Part shown: positions 25,978 through 34,005 of the stretch, one piece after another
How positions within the stretch are numbered: the stretch's first letter is position 1
Layout of the letters: every line of letters starts with the position of its first letter
Assembly (NCBI GenBank): GCA_964630775.1
Contig: CAZVYY010000016.1
Coordinates: 1-64,000 of the forward strand
Source: Anaeroglomus sp964630775
GTDB taxonomy: Bacteria > Planctomycetota > Phycisphaerae > Sedimentisphaerales > Anaerohalosphaeraceae
Direction: 5' to 3'
DNA: 64,000 bases
Program-made: the position numbers and the translations under genes
Notes under the pieces: model-generated
What the model saw: the letters and a program-made list of their open reading frames with translations, nothing else
Databases searched by the model: none
Told to the model about the DNA's origin: nothing

Positions 25978-26014
25978 TTTCGATGGCGAAGAATTTGCGG
26001 GGTGAAGGATGAGT

Positions 26015-27535
26015 ATGAATTTTAAGCAAAACATAAAGACACTCTTTTCTTCTGCTGTATTCATGCCGGCAGGTTTAATGGTTTTGGGATTGGTGTTATC
26101 CATTTGGGATCTTGATGGGGAAAGTTTGTGGCAGGATGAATTATATACGGCAAAAACAGCTGCTTATACCATTTCCGGTATTGTTGAAAATTCAATGCAC
26201 AAAGACCTGAATCCTCCTCTGTATTATCTGATTTTGCATTTCTGGATAAAGGTATTTGGTTGTACGGAAACGGCTTTGCGTTTTCCATCGGCAGTGTTCA
26301 GCGTCATAACCATTGGCCTGGTTTATTATCTGGGCACGATGTTCTGGGCAGGCAGGGCGGGTCTGTATGCCGGATTACTGACGGCCATGTCTTCGTATCT
26401 GCTGCCGTATGCGCAGGAGGCCCGCTGTTATTCGCTGCTGGCAATGCTGGGAGTGCTGTCCATGATCGGTCTGTGGAAGATGATTTATAATTATTCCCGC
26501 CGATGGTTCTGGGTTTACACGATAGTCTCGGTATTGATGCTGTATTGTCATTCTTATGCCATGTTTCATCTTTTTGCCCAGGTGGTATTTGTCGGCAGTT
26601 TGTATTACCTGGATAGGCAGCATTTCCGTTTTTTTTATCGACGGGGGATACTTTCATGGCTCATAACCGGATTGCTGTATCTGCCGTGGCTTATCATTAC
26701 CCTGTTACAGTTTTTGCGAATCCAGGAACGTCCGACATATTTGAAAACACCAACATGGATTGATATTCCCTGGGTGATTAAAGTCTTTTCCGCCGACAGT
26801 ACCAAATTCGGCCTGTTCCTGCTGGCGCTGTGTTGTTTCTGGTTTTTAACGCTGTTTCCTCGGAGTGATGACGATGGCGGAAGACGCAGACGATTCGACT
26901 TGACGGAATGGAATAAAGCCTGGTTTTTGGGTGTCTGGATTCTATGTACCGTGATTCCGCCGTTTATTCTGTCATTGATATCCAGTCCAATCTTTTCAAT
27001 TCGCTATATGGTTTCCTGTACGGCGGCGTTTTATCTGCTGGTAGGACGAGGATTAATGAATGTCCCCTCGGTGTTATTTCAGTTCGCCGCGACAGGAGTT
27101 GTTCTGCTTGTGTTTGGATATGAGAACCATTTGTGGTTTTCTCTGGTTCAACGAGAACAGTGGAGGCAGTCCATCGCTTATATTGATACCCATGCAACAC
27201 AGGGTGAGTTGTTGTTTTTTCAGGCTCCGGGATATCGCAGTTTAGCCTATCCTTATTATGGAACTCGGACGGATTTGACATTAAGCGGATTTCCTTCAAC
27301 GATTAATTCGCTGCATCTGACCCCTGAGGTTGTTATGGAGACCCTTCCTTCTCTGGTTGGCGGCCGTGAGTCCCTGTGGCTGATATTGACCTATGAAACG
27401 GATACAAATGGGTGCCTGCGTTCATGGTTTCAGCAACAATATCAATCCGTGGAACATCGTGAATTTGGAAATTATCTGGATGTCTATCACTATCAAAATA
27501 GAAGGTCTGAACGTGAAGAAGAATGGATTGATTAA
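26015..27535 (+). CDS. GT39/ArnT-like membrane glycosyltransferase
   Basis: A polytopic membrane protein of 506 residues with about ten helices. GAAGG lies 6 nt before the ATG at 26015. After the first helix comes WQDELYTAK, the acidic loop that GT-C enzymes use for catalysis, then NPPLYYLILHFW and the TALRFPSAVFSVITI helix, as in PMT_2/ArnT families. Such enzymes move a sugar from a polyprenyl-phosphate donor to a lipid or protein acceptor on the outer face. The donor could be made by the GT2 encoded two genes upstream. Several C-terminal hydrophilic stretches are probably periplasmic. The 3-prime end overlaps the next gene by 23 bp. Confidence 0.85.
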   Translation: MNFKQNIKTLFSSAVFMPAGLMVLGLVLSIWDLDGESLWQDELYTAKTAAYTISGIVENSMHKDLNPPLYYLILHFWIKVFGCTETALRFPSAVFSVITIGLVYYLGTMFWAGRAGLYAGLLTAMSSYLLPYAQEARCYSLLAMLGVLSMIGLWKMIYNYSRRWFWVYTIVSVLMLYCHSYAMFHLFAQVVFVGSLYYLDRQHFRFFYRRGILSWLITGLLYLPWLIITLLQFLRIQERPTYLKTPTWIDIPWVIKVFSADSTKFGLFLLALCCFWFLTLFPRSDDDGGRRRRFDLTEWNKAWFLGVWILCTVIPPFILSLISSPIFSIRYMVSCTAAFYLLVGRGLMNVPSVLFQFAATGVVLLVFGYENHLWFSLVQREQWRQSIAYIDTHATQGELLFFQAPGYRSLAYPYYGTRTDLTLSGFPSTINSLHLTPEVVMETLPSLVGGRESLWLILTYETDTNGCLRSWFQQQYQSVEHREFGNYLDVYHYQNRRSEREEEWID

Positions 27536-28130
27536 CGCGGTGATCTTTGATCTGGGGCGTGTGCTGGTGCAGGTGGACACCCAAAAGCTGTGGGACTTTT
27601 TTTTCACGAATTATGCAGACGGAGATGTCCAGCAGGCCCTGGGGCGGATTATGGCGGATCCGATGATGATGCAGTACAGTATCGGACGCATTCCAACGCA
27701 GGAATTCTACCAAAAGCTGCATGATGACTACCGGCTTGATCTGTCGTATGAGGCGTTTGTATTTCGCTGGTGCGACATTTTTGCTCCGATGGAAGGAATG
27801 GACTCCATCGTGGCTCAGTTGAGCGGCAAAGTCAGGCTGGGATTGTTATCCGATACCGATCCGCTGCATTGGGATTTTATCCGCCGCCATTACCCCCTGA
27901 TGCAGTATTTTCCGAAGCCGACCCTGAGTTTTGAAATCGGGTCGGTCAAGCCCAGCCGGGGCAGTTATCTGGCCGCGGCCTGCGATGTCGGGGTGCCGCC
28001 GGAAGAGTGCCTGTTTATCGATGATTTGCAGAAGAATGTGGATGGGGCAAAGGCCGCGGGAATGGCGGCGATCCGGTTTGAAGGGGCTGACCCGTTACGC
28101 AGCTATCTGGCCGGAATCCATCTCCTCTGA
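27513..28130 (+). CDS. HAD-superfamily hydrolase, YihX/epoxide-hydrolase-like subclass
   Basis: A cytoplasmic phosphatase-like protein of 205 residues. A GTG start at 27513 is preferred: it has AAGG upstream and begins the fold at VKKNGLINAVIFDLGRVLVQ. Motif I is FDLGRV, where the second Asp of DxD is Gly, as in YihX-type sugar phosphatases and related HADs. Motif II is LLSDTD, motif III uses the Lys of GSVKPSRG, and motif IV is CLFIDDLQKNVDGAKAAGM. It overlaps the GT39 gene by 23 bp, so coupling is likely. A sugar-phosphate substrate fits the cluster but is not shown. Confidence 0.85.
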   Translation: MKKNGLINAVIFDLGRVLVQVDTQKLWDFFFTNYADGDVQQALGRIMADPMMMQYSIGRIPTQEFYQKLHDDYRLDLSYEAFVFRWCDIFAPMEGMDSIVAQLSGKVRLGLLSDTDPLHWDFIRRHYPLMQYFPKPTLSFEIGSVKPSRGSYLAAACDVGVPPEECLFIDDLQKNVDGAKAAGMAAIRFEGADPLRSYLAGIHLL

Positions 28131-28288
28131 GATATACCCAACGGGTATGATTATTCCGCGAGCAAAAGAAGCACGTGGCTGAAGCGGCTGTACTTAGCCG
28201 CGACAAACCGGAAAATTTCAAGCAGGATCGGTATATATTCCGGCCAGGTTTTATTTCTATGCGTCAAAAGCGTGTTGAGGACCTGCCG

Positions 28289-29782
28289 TTATGGCTTCAC
28301 TTTGGACGTCTTGTCTTTGAGTAATTTGGGTTCGGCGATTTTCGGCGAACTGTAATTGGTATTTTCCAGATGCATCTGCTCGGTTGATGTCAGGGTCTGA
28401 TCGGTGACGATCTGCGGCGTAATGAACACCACCAGTTCGCTGTTGACAATGCTTTCGCCGCGGAACTTGAACAATTCGCCCAGCAGCGGAATATCGCCGA
28501 GAACAGGGACCTTATTGACCTGGGTTGAGACATCCTGCTTTTTCATGCCGCCAATTACGACCGTCTGCTGGTCACGGATCAGTGCCGTGGTCATGGTCTG
28601 GCGTGTGGCGATAATCGGCTGGGCGGGGACATTATTGTTTCCGGTTCCCACCAGCACATCGCCGGTGCGAACACTGAATTTCGGATTGAGAATCAGTCGA
28701 ATCAGGCCTTCCCGGGTCAAATGGGGTGTGACCATCAATTCCACGCCGACATCGCGGAACTGAGTGGTGCCGATGGCGCCGCCGCCGCTGGTTTCGGTCA
28801 GTTCCTGATAAGGAAGTTCTTCAACGATTTTGATTTGGGCCTGCTGATTGTCCAACACCATGATGCGCGGATTGGCCAGCAGTTTGGCACGGATGTCTTC
28901 CTGTTCGGCCCGCAGAATGGCGTCGATATTGATGTGTTCATTCAAAATACCAAACCGCATCAGTGCATTGGTGTTGGAGGCATTGTTGACATTTCCATTG
29001 AATGTCCCTGCTGTAAAAGGATTGGTTACCGAAGAAAAGGGACTGCTGTTGGTGGGATCTCCATAAATCACATTTCCCACGCTCGAAAGGTCGTTGCCCA
29101 GTGTTCCTGTGGTGGGGGCGCCAAAGCTGGTGGCGGTGCCGGCCTGCCATTGCACACCCAGGTCGATGCGGTCTTTGGAGGAGACGTCGTAAATCCGGGC
29201 TTCGACCAGGATTTGGGGTGTAACCCGGTCAATTTCTTCAATAAATGAATCGATGGCTTCGATTTTGCTTTCCACGTCGGTCACGATGATATTGCTGGTG
29301 CCGGGATTGGCGGAAAGGGAACCGCCTTCCGAGATGAATTTTTTCAGGGATTCCTCGACTTCCGTCACATTGGCGTAGGTAATGCGATAGACGCGGCTGA
29401 CTCGTTTTTCCTGCGTCTGAAGGACCTCTTCCCGCGGTACAACGCGGATCATGTTGGTTGTCGTAATAAAAGCATAGCCGTGTGCGGCCAGGATATTTTC
29501 GAGGGCCTCAGACAGCGGGATATCGGTTAATGTGGCGGTGACATTGCCGATGACCTTGGGGCTTTTAATAATATCCACATCGGCCTGTTTGGCCAGGATG
29601 AGCAGGACATCATCAATGGGGGTTTCGCGGAATTCGATTGAGATCGGGTGCCGCATGCGTTCCTGGACCGGTGTCAGCAGCTCATTTTTCGGTGCCAGGG
29701 TCTCCTCGGCCAGGCTCAGCCCGATACATCCCATCCAAAGTCCCAGACTTAACCGCAGCAATTGATGCAGTGCATATTTCAT
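28289..29782 (-). CDS. pilQ: Secretin (PilQ/GspD family)
   Basis: An outer-membrane pore protein of 497 residues with a signal peptide ending near LSLAEE. The N-terminal STN-like domain (ISIEFRETPIDDVLLILAKQADVDIIKS) is followed by an N1 secretin domain (VYRITYANVTEVEESLKKF, SNIIVTDVESKIEAIDSFI) and the beta-barrel secretin domain. The latter carries VEARIYDVSSKDRIDLGVQW, ANPRIMVLDNQQAQI and TTALIRDQQTVVIGGM with VPVLGDIPLLGELF. It is the last gene of the long leftward pilus/secretion cluster and is shorter than classic PilQ, with no AMIN domain, so it could serve a type II-like secretion system. Confidence 0.9.
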   Translation of the reverse strand: MKYALHQLLRLSLGLWMGCIGLSLAEETLAPKNELLTPVQERMRHPISIEFRETPIDDVLLILAKQADVDIIKSPKVIGNVTATLTDIPLSEALENILAAHGYAFITTTNMIRVVPREEVLQTQEKRVSRVYRITYANVTEVEESLKKFISEGGSLSANPGTSNIIVTDVESKIEAIDSFIEEIDRVTPQILVEARIYDVSSKDRIDLGVQWQAGTATSFGAPTTGTLGNDLSSVGNVIYGDPTNSSPFSSVTNPFTAGTFNGNVNNASNTNALMRFGILNEHINIDAILRAEQEDIRAKLLANPRIMVLDNQQAQIKIVEELPYQELTETSGGGAIGTTQFRDVGVELMVTPHLTREGLIRLILNPKFSVRTGDVLVGTGNNNVPAQPIIATRQTMTTALIRDQQTVVIGGMKKQDVSTQVNKVPVLGDIPLLGELFKFRGESIVNSELVVFITPQIVTDQTLTSTEQMHLENTNYSSPKIAEPKLLKDKTSKVKP

Positions 29783-29824
29783 GTTTGTCTCCTGTTATGT
29801 TCTGTCTGACAATCCTGTCAGTGA

Positions 29825-30625
29825 TTATTTGGGTTCCGTGATGTGCTGTTCAACCTGCTGTTTCCAGCGTTTTCCATTCTTTTCAAACTCAACCGAATCT
29901 TTATCAATTTTACAGATTCGGATATCTCCGATGGATTCCCCTTCCAGGAGCACCTGTCCGGAAATGATTGCGGAGGGCTTGCTGGGGCTGTACACAATTC
30001 CCCGCACGGACAAATTGCCTTGAATCACAGCGCCTCCGGAGGTCGTTTTGGAGGGGGATTTCATGGGATCACGAGCGGACGCGGAAAAAAGAGCCGGTGT
30101 TTTCCACGACTCGGACCATTTCTTTGCGGATGTGGGGCCGGTGTTCTGTTCGGAGTCCGTACCTTTGGTCAGGGCGTTGGCTATCGACGGACCTGAGCCC
30201 AGTACGTAGTACAGCACTGCAACAAAAACCAGCATCAAGACTGCTACAAGCATTCCCATTTTCCGCTGGTGTGCGTTGGCTTTGCCGGCGGAGGATCCCG
30301 TTAAGCGATTTTTGAGAATTCCCATCGCTTTTCGCAGCGTAATGGTGTTGGCTCCGGCAGCGTTTTTTTTGGGGACAGGCTGGGGCCGGGTCGTTGGCCG
30401 CTGATGGGAAACTGGATATTCTGTTGAGACAGTCCCTGTATTCGCAGTGACGGAATTGTACTTTGTATACAGCGGCGCTGGCGGTTCCGGAGACGTTGTC
30501 GGAACAATTCTGGGCGAACCATCTTTTTGGGCGGGAGAGGTTTCCGTCGAGGACGGTGTTTGCTCCAAAGACTCCTGGCCATCAAAGATAAATGCTATTT
30601 TTTTCTGTAATCCTGCTTTTTTCAT
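29825..30625 (-). CDS. PilP/GspC-like bitopic protein
   Basis: A 266-residue protein with a proline- and threonine-rich cytoplasmic region (about residues 1-115), one transmembrane helix (MLVAVLMLVFVAVLYYVLG, about 124-142), and a C-terminal beta-rich domain (VIQGNLSVRGIVYSPSKPSAI, VLLEGESIGDIRICKI, VEFEKNGKRW). The last part resembles the homology regions of PilP and GspC, which connect the inner-membrane platform to the secretin. The gene sits directly before the secretin gene. Family identity rests on layout and position, not on a clear signature. Confidence 0.65.
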   Translation of the reverse strand: MKKAGLQKKIAFIFDGQESLEQTPSSTETSPAQKDGSPRIVPTTSPEPPAPLYTKYNSVTANTGTVSTEYPVSHQRPTTRPQPVPKKNAAGANTITLRKAMGILKNRLTGSSAGKANAHQRKMGMLVAVLMLVFVAVLYYVLGSGPSIANALTKGTDSEQNTGPTSAKKWSESWKTPALFSASARDPMKSPSKTTSGGAVIQGNLSVRGIVYSPSKPSAIISGQVLLEGESIGDIRICKIDKDSVEFEKNGKRWKQQVEQHITEPK

Positions 30626-30628
30626 GGC

Positions 30629-31477
30629 TTATACCTGATTCGTTAGGGCAAGGTCTGCGTGACACTCAACGCTTGCGGATTCTGTGACAGTCTCGATTGA
30701 CGGCTTCTGTTCAGCGGTGCTGCCGGTGCTGATTTCGCGGGCCAGGGCTGTGTATTCCATCGCCCCGGTGCTGTGCCTGTCATAGGTCAGGATGGACTGT
30801 CCGGCGCTGGGGGCTTCGGCCAGTCGGATATTGCGGTGAATCACCGTACTGAAGACGGCGTCCCGGAAATACTCGCGCAACTGGTGCTGGACATCCCGGC
30901 ACAGCAGGGTTCGTTTTTCGCTCATGGTCAGCAGGATGCGTGCCGGATGAAGCTGCGGATTGAACCGATCCCGGACAATATCCACGGTTTCCAGCATCTG
31001 GCGCAATCCCTCGATGGCATAGTAATGGGTCTGAACCGGAATCAGAATATCCGTTGCCGCGGTTACCGCATTGAGCGTCAGGACGCTCAGTGACGGCGAG
31101 CAATCCAGCAGGCACCAGTCAAAAGCATCCTGCACCATGCAGAGCCGCTGCCTGAGAATATATTCCCGGCGGGGCATCTGGGACAACTGGGATTCGGCGC
31201 CGCAAAGCAGCACATTGCTGGAGGCCAGGCTCAGATTGGGAATCATCGTGGGCTGGGCAATCTGTCCGATCGTGATACAGGGATTAATCAAGGCATCATA
31301 AATCGTCTGCTGCAGCCGTTCCGGCGTCAGCCCCAGGCCGAGGGTTGCATGGGCCTGCGGGTCCAGATCGACCAGCAGTGTCCTGTGGCCCTGCATCGCC
31401 AGCGCCGCGGCGAGGTTTACCGCCGTCGTGGTTTTGCCGCAGCCGCCTTTTTGATTGGTAATTGCTACTATTCTCAC
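30629..31477 (-). CDS. ParA/Soj-family ATPase inside the pilus cluster
   Basis: A ParA-type P-loop ATPase of 282 residues. It has the deviant Walker A KGGCGKTTTAVN with signature lysine (residues about 10-21), LVDLDPQAHATLGLGL, LLDCSPSLSVLTLNAV as the Walker B region, and a C-terminal region with TVIHRNIRLAEAPSAGQSI typical of Soj/ParA. Such proteins position chromosomes, plasmids or large complexes on the nucleoid or pole. No parB-like gene is adjacent. It is embedded between pilO and the PilP-like gene with gaps of 38 and 3 bp, so a role in placing the pilus/secretion machine is the simplest inference. Confidence 0.88.
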   Translation of the reverse strand: MRIVAITNQKGGCGKTTTAVNLAAALAMQGHRTLLVDLDPQAHATLGLGLTPERLQQTIYDALINPCITIGQIAQPTMIPNLSLASSNVLLCGAESQLSQMPRREYILRQRLCMVQDAFDWCLLDCSPSLSVLTLNAVTAATDILIPVQTHYYAIEGLRQMLETVDIVRDRFNPQLHPARILLTMSEKRTLLCRDVQHQLREYFRDAVFSTVIHRNIRLAEAPSAGQSILTYDRHSTGAMEYTALAREISTGSTAEQKPSIETVTESASVECHADLALTNQV

Positions 31478-31515
31478 ATTATGTCCTGTTATGCTCGCCT
31501 TGATCAGGATAGGAA

Positions 31516-32124
31516 TCAGGGGGTTGTGTCGGAAGCCTTGTATTTATTCTGCGGAATATCCACCAGATAGGAAATCAGCACCCGGGCTCGCGGCAGGTCC
31601 GACCCTTCGGCATCCCGCGAAATCTGGGCGGTCTCAACAAAGACAACCGGCTGACTGCGTTCGAGGCTGTTGAGGAAGGCGGCAAACTGATTGAACGAAC
31701 AGGCAAAGGTCAATTCCAGCCATGCGTCGGTGATCTTGGCCTTGCTGTCGGTGCCGAATGTCGAACTCAGCTCGCGGGTTTTGGTTGAAAAATCAGACAG
31801 GCCGTGTTCTGAGGCCAACTGGCTGATCTGCAGCGTCATGGCGGACGCCGTATCCGATGGAACCACAAAACGCGAGGTTTTCTCAACCTGTTCCTTCAAT
31901 GTGGCTTCAATATGCACTTTGGTTTCCCTGCGTTGTGCAGTCTGGGCCATGGCGTACTGTTCATTGCTGATATTGAATTCCTTGCCCAGCCTGGCCACGG
32001 CAATCTGCTGCGGCCCGAGGACCAGAAAATAGGCCGCCGCGGCCATTACCGCCCACAGGCCCCAGGTACAGCTCACCAGCAGGCTGTATTGCTTAAATGC
32101 GGAATTTGGCAGTTTGAATTTCAT
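31516..32124 (-). CDS. pilO: PilO-like pilus assembly protein
   Basis: A bitopic inner-membrane protein of 202 residues. One transmembrane helix (LLVSCTWGLWAVMAAAAYFLV, about residues 14-34) precedes a coiled coil and a ferredoxin-like periplasmic domain (LQISQLASEHGLSDFSTKT, FNQFAAFLNSLERSQPVVFVET). This matches PilO/GspM architecture, in which PilO pairs with PilN to align the platform with the secretin. It starts 1 bp after the pilN stop. Sequence signatures are weak in this family, so the call relies on the pilM-pilN-pilO order. Confidence 0.75.
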   Translation of the reverse strand: MKFKLPNSAFKQYSLLVSCTWGLWAVMAAAAYFLVLGPQQIAVARLGKEFNISNEQYAMAQTAQRRETKVHIEATLKEQVEKTSRFVVPSDTASAMTLQISQLASEHGLSDFSTKTRELSSTFGTDSKAKITDAWLELTFACSFNQFAAFLNSLERSQPVVFVETAQISRDAEGSDLPRARVLISYLVDIPQNKYKASDTTP

Positions 32125-32125
32125 C

Positions 32126-32770
32126 TTAATTCTGCTCTTTCAAGAGACATTCGATTTCATAAAACGCACAATTTTGTCCATCCAGAGAGCCGTTGTTTCG
32201 TGCGACAATCTGAATGGATTCAACCAGGCCTTTCAGATTTTCACAGGACCGGAGTTTCTGGATATATTCGTCGGCCGAGACGTCGGTCTGATCCTGCAGG
32301 ACGCCGCCGACTTCCACGCGAAGTTTTCGCTGAATGACCAGCGTCTGCCTGACATTACCCGTGGCTTTATCCGTTTCTTTTTTCTGCTGATCCATTCGGT
32401 TCATATCCAGCCGGGTCAGGACCAGGTTGTCCGGAAGGGATTCCGTTAAAGCTCTGAGGATATCGGAAATCTGAACGCGGTACTGCAGCCCCATATCGAC
32501 ATCCTCGAGCTGCTGGCGGAGTGTGAGAATCTTAGCATTGGCCCGGGTGTAACAGGCCAGGTCGTCCGCCGAGGCATTGATTTTGATTTGGTTGTCATCG
32601 ATGATCTTCTGCTGGGTCTGCATCAGGGTTCTGTTGTGCTGCCAGCAGGCGGCCAGCACGACGGTCCCCATCAGGGGGATCAGCAGAGGGATCATGGCCA
32701 TCGCCACCACAACCGGCCTGCTTTTTTTCGGCAGGCCCGCACCTTTGAGTAAATCAATGGTAAACATCAT
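32126..32770 (-). CDS. pilN: PilN-like pilus assembly protein
   Basis: A bitopic protein of 214 residues. The short cytoplasmic N-terminus (MMFTIDLLKGAGLP) is a version of the INLLP-type PilM-binding motif. A transmembrane helix (residues about 22-44) and a coiled coil follow. The periplasmic domain contains DILRALTESLPDNLVLTRLDM, typical of the PilN/GspL-C fold (ILxxLSxxLPxxxxL). The ATG overlaps the pilM stop as ATGA, and the stop abuts pilO. Together with PilM and PilO it would form the inner-membrane alignment complex. Confidence 0.85.
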   Translation of the reverse strand: MMFTIDLLKGAGLPKKSRPVVVAMAMIPLLIPLMGTVVLAACWQHNRTLMQTQQKIIDDNQIKINASADDLACYTRANAKILTLRQQLEDVDMGLQYRVQISDILRALTESLPDNLVLTRLDMNRMDQQKKETDKATGNVRQTLVIQRKLRVEVGGVLQDQTDVSADEYIQKLRSCENLKGLVESIQIVARNNGSLDGQNCAFYEIECLLKEQN

Positions 32771-33837
32771 TGTATGGACCTCATTGCCAGTCCGGCCGCA
32801 ACGGACATTGCCGGGCCGAATTGTTCTAATGTTTCTCGTGTCTGGCTGTCCGAAGGACAGCTAATCACATCCAGCGGGTTAAAGACCTTGACGGGAATCG
32901 GCAGCGATTGCTGCATGAGCCGCACAAACGACTGATACAATGCAAATCCGCCGCATAAATACAGCCGGCAGACCCGTTCGGTATTCGGCTGGAGCGAATA
33001 GAAACGCAGCGTTTCCAGCACATCACCGACCAGTTTTCCGCAGGCGTTTTTGAGTTCCACTTCCAGCACGGTGTCGGTGGATGTGTTTTCCTGGCTCAGA
33101 TTTTTTCTGACTTCAGCCATGCTGGTTTGCATTTTAACTGAAATCATCGTTAAAATCTGCTGGGCGGTACCCGACAGATTCCGGACGAATGGAACCCCGT
33201 CTTTACCCAGAATGGTCAGGGTGCTGACGGTATACCCCACATCCAGGGCGGCAAAGGTATCGGCCCCCTGATTTTCCGGCAGTTGACCCAGGCAATTCAA
33301 GAGCGCCAGGCTGCTGACATCCATCAGGACGGGTTTGACCTGGGCTTGCTGAGCGGTTCTGATTTTTCGCTGAATGGCCTCTTCCAGTCCGATAACCAGA
33401 TATCCTTTACGGCCCTGTCGAGCCGGTTCAACGGGGACATCTACATCCTGCAGCAGTTGATAATCCACCACGCTGTGATTGGGATCCAGTGCGGAAAGCT
33501 GCTGGGCTTCCAGCTTGACGGCCTGCTCAATCGCTTCATCCGGCAGGGTGGGAAAATTGAATCCGCGGACCGCGACATCCTGGCCTGAAATACTGCAAAT
33601 TGCACTGCGGGGGCCGGTCATTCCCGCGTCGTGAAAGCATTTATGGATGGCTCGGACTGTATTTTCATCACGCAGGGTCTGGTCCTGTGACGGCTCAATC
33701 AGGGCATACGCCGCCGTCGAGGCCGACCACCCTTTGGAGTTTTTGTCCAGGCGGACCAGTTTAACCGAACTGGAGCCGATATCCAAACCGACCAGTCCCG
33801 CCTGGATTTGTCCAAGTCGTTTGCCGAATAACATCAT
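32767..33837 (-). CDS. pilM: PilM, actin-like pilus assembly ATPase
   Basis: A cytoplasmic actin-fold protein of 356 residues. The N-terminal phosphate-1 motif is VGLDIGSSSVKLVRLD (about residues 15-30). YLVIGLEEAIQRK, FAALDVGYTVSTLTILGKDG (phosphate-2) and LYLCGGFALYQSFV (adenosine motif) follow in the FtsA/PilM order. PilM binds the PilN N-terminus and forms a cytoplasmic ring around the pilus motor. The final segment EQFGPAMSVAAGLAMR is typical of PilM. It is preceded by a 168-bp gap after the PilX-like gene, which could hold its own promoter. Confidence 0.93.
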   Translation of the reverse strand: MMLFGKRLGQIQAGLVGLDIGSSSVKLVRLDKNSKGWSASTAAYALIEPSQDQTLRDENTVRAIHKCFHDAGMTGPRSAICSISGQDVAVRGFNFPTLPDEAIEQAVKLEAQQLSALDPNHSVVDYQLLQDVDVPVEPARQGRKGYLVIGLEEAIQRKIRTAQQAQVKPVLMDVSSLALLNCLGQLPENQGADTFAALDVGYTVSTLTILGKDGVPFVRNLSGTAQQILTMISVKMQTSMAEVRKNLSQENTSTDTVLEVELKNACGKLVGDVLETLRFYSLQPNTERVCRLYLCGGFALYQSFVRLMQQSLPIPVKVFNPLDVISCPSDSQTRETLEQFGPAMSVAAGLAMRSIQ

Positions 33838-34005
33838 GTCTCATCCCTTTCTGCAGCGGAGCGTATTGCAGAGCTGAAATGTCCGCTTGAATAAAAACCT
33901 GACGACGTAATACCTTCCGCCGACACGGAACTTATCGGAATCAAGCCCGTCGGGCTTAACCGTAAAATCACATCACTGGAATGGATATCCCAAAAAAGCG
34001 GCATT

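Noticed and set aside
28184..28201. GCGGCT/AGCCGC hairpin after the HAD gene
   Set aside because: A short stem with no T run. It could be chance in a GC-rich stretch.
33943..33957. AAGCCC-GTC-GGGCTT palindrome between the PilX-like gene and pilM
   Set aside because: Only six base pairs and no T run on either strand. It is too weak to call a terminator or operator.
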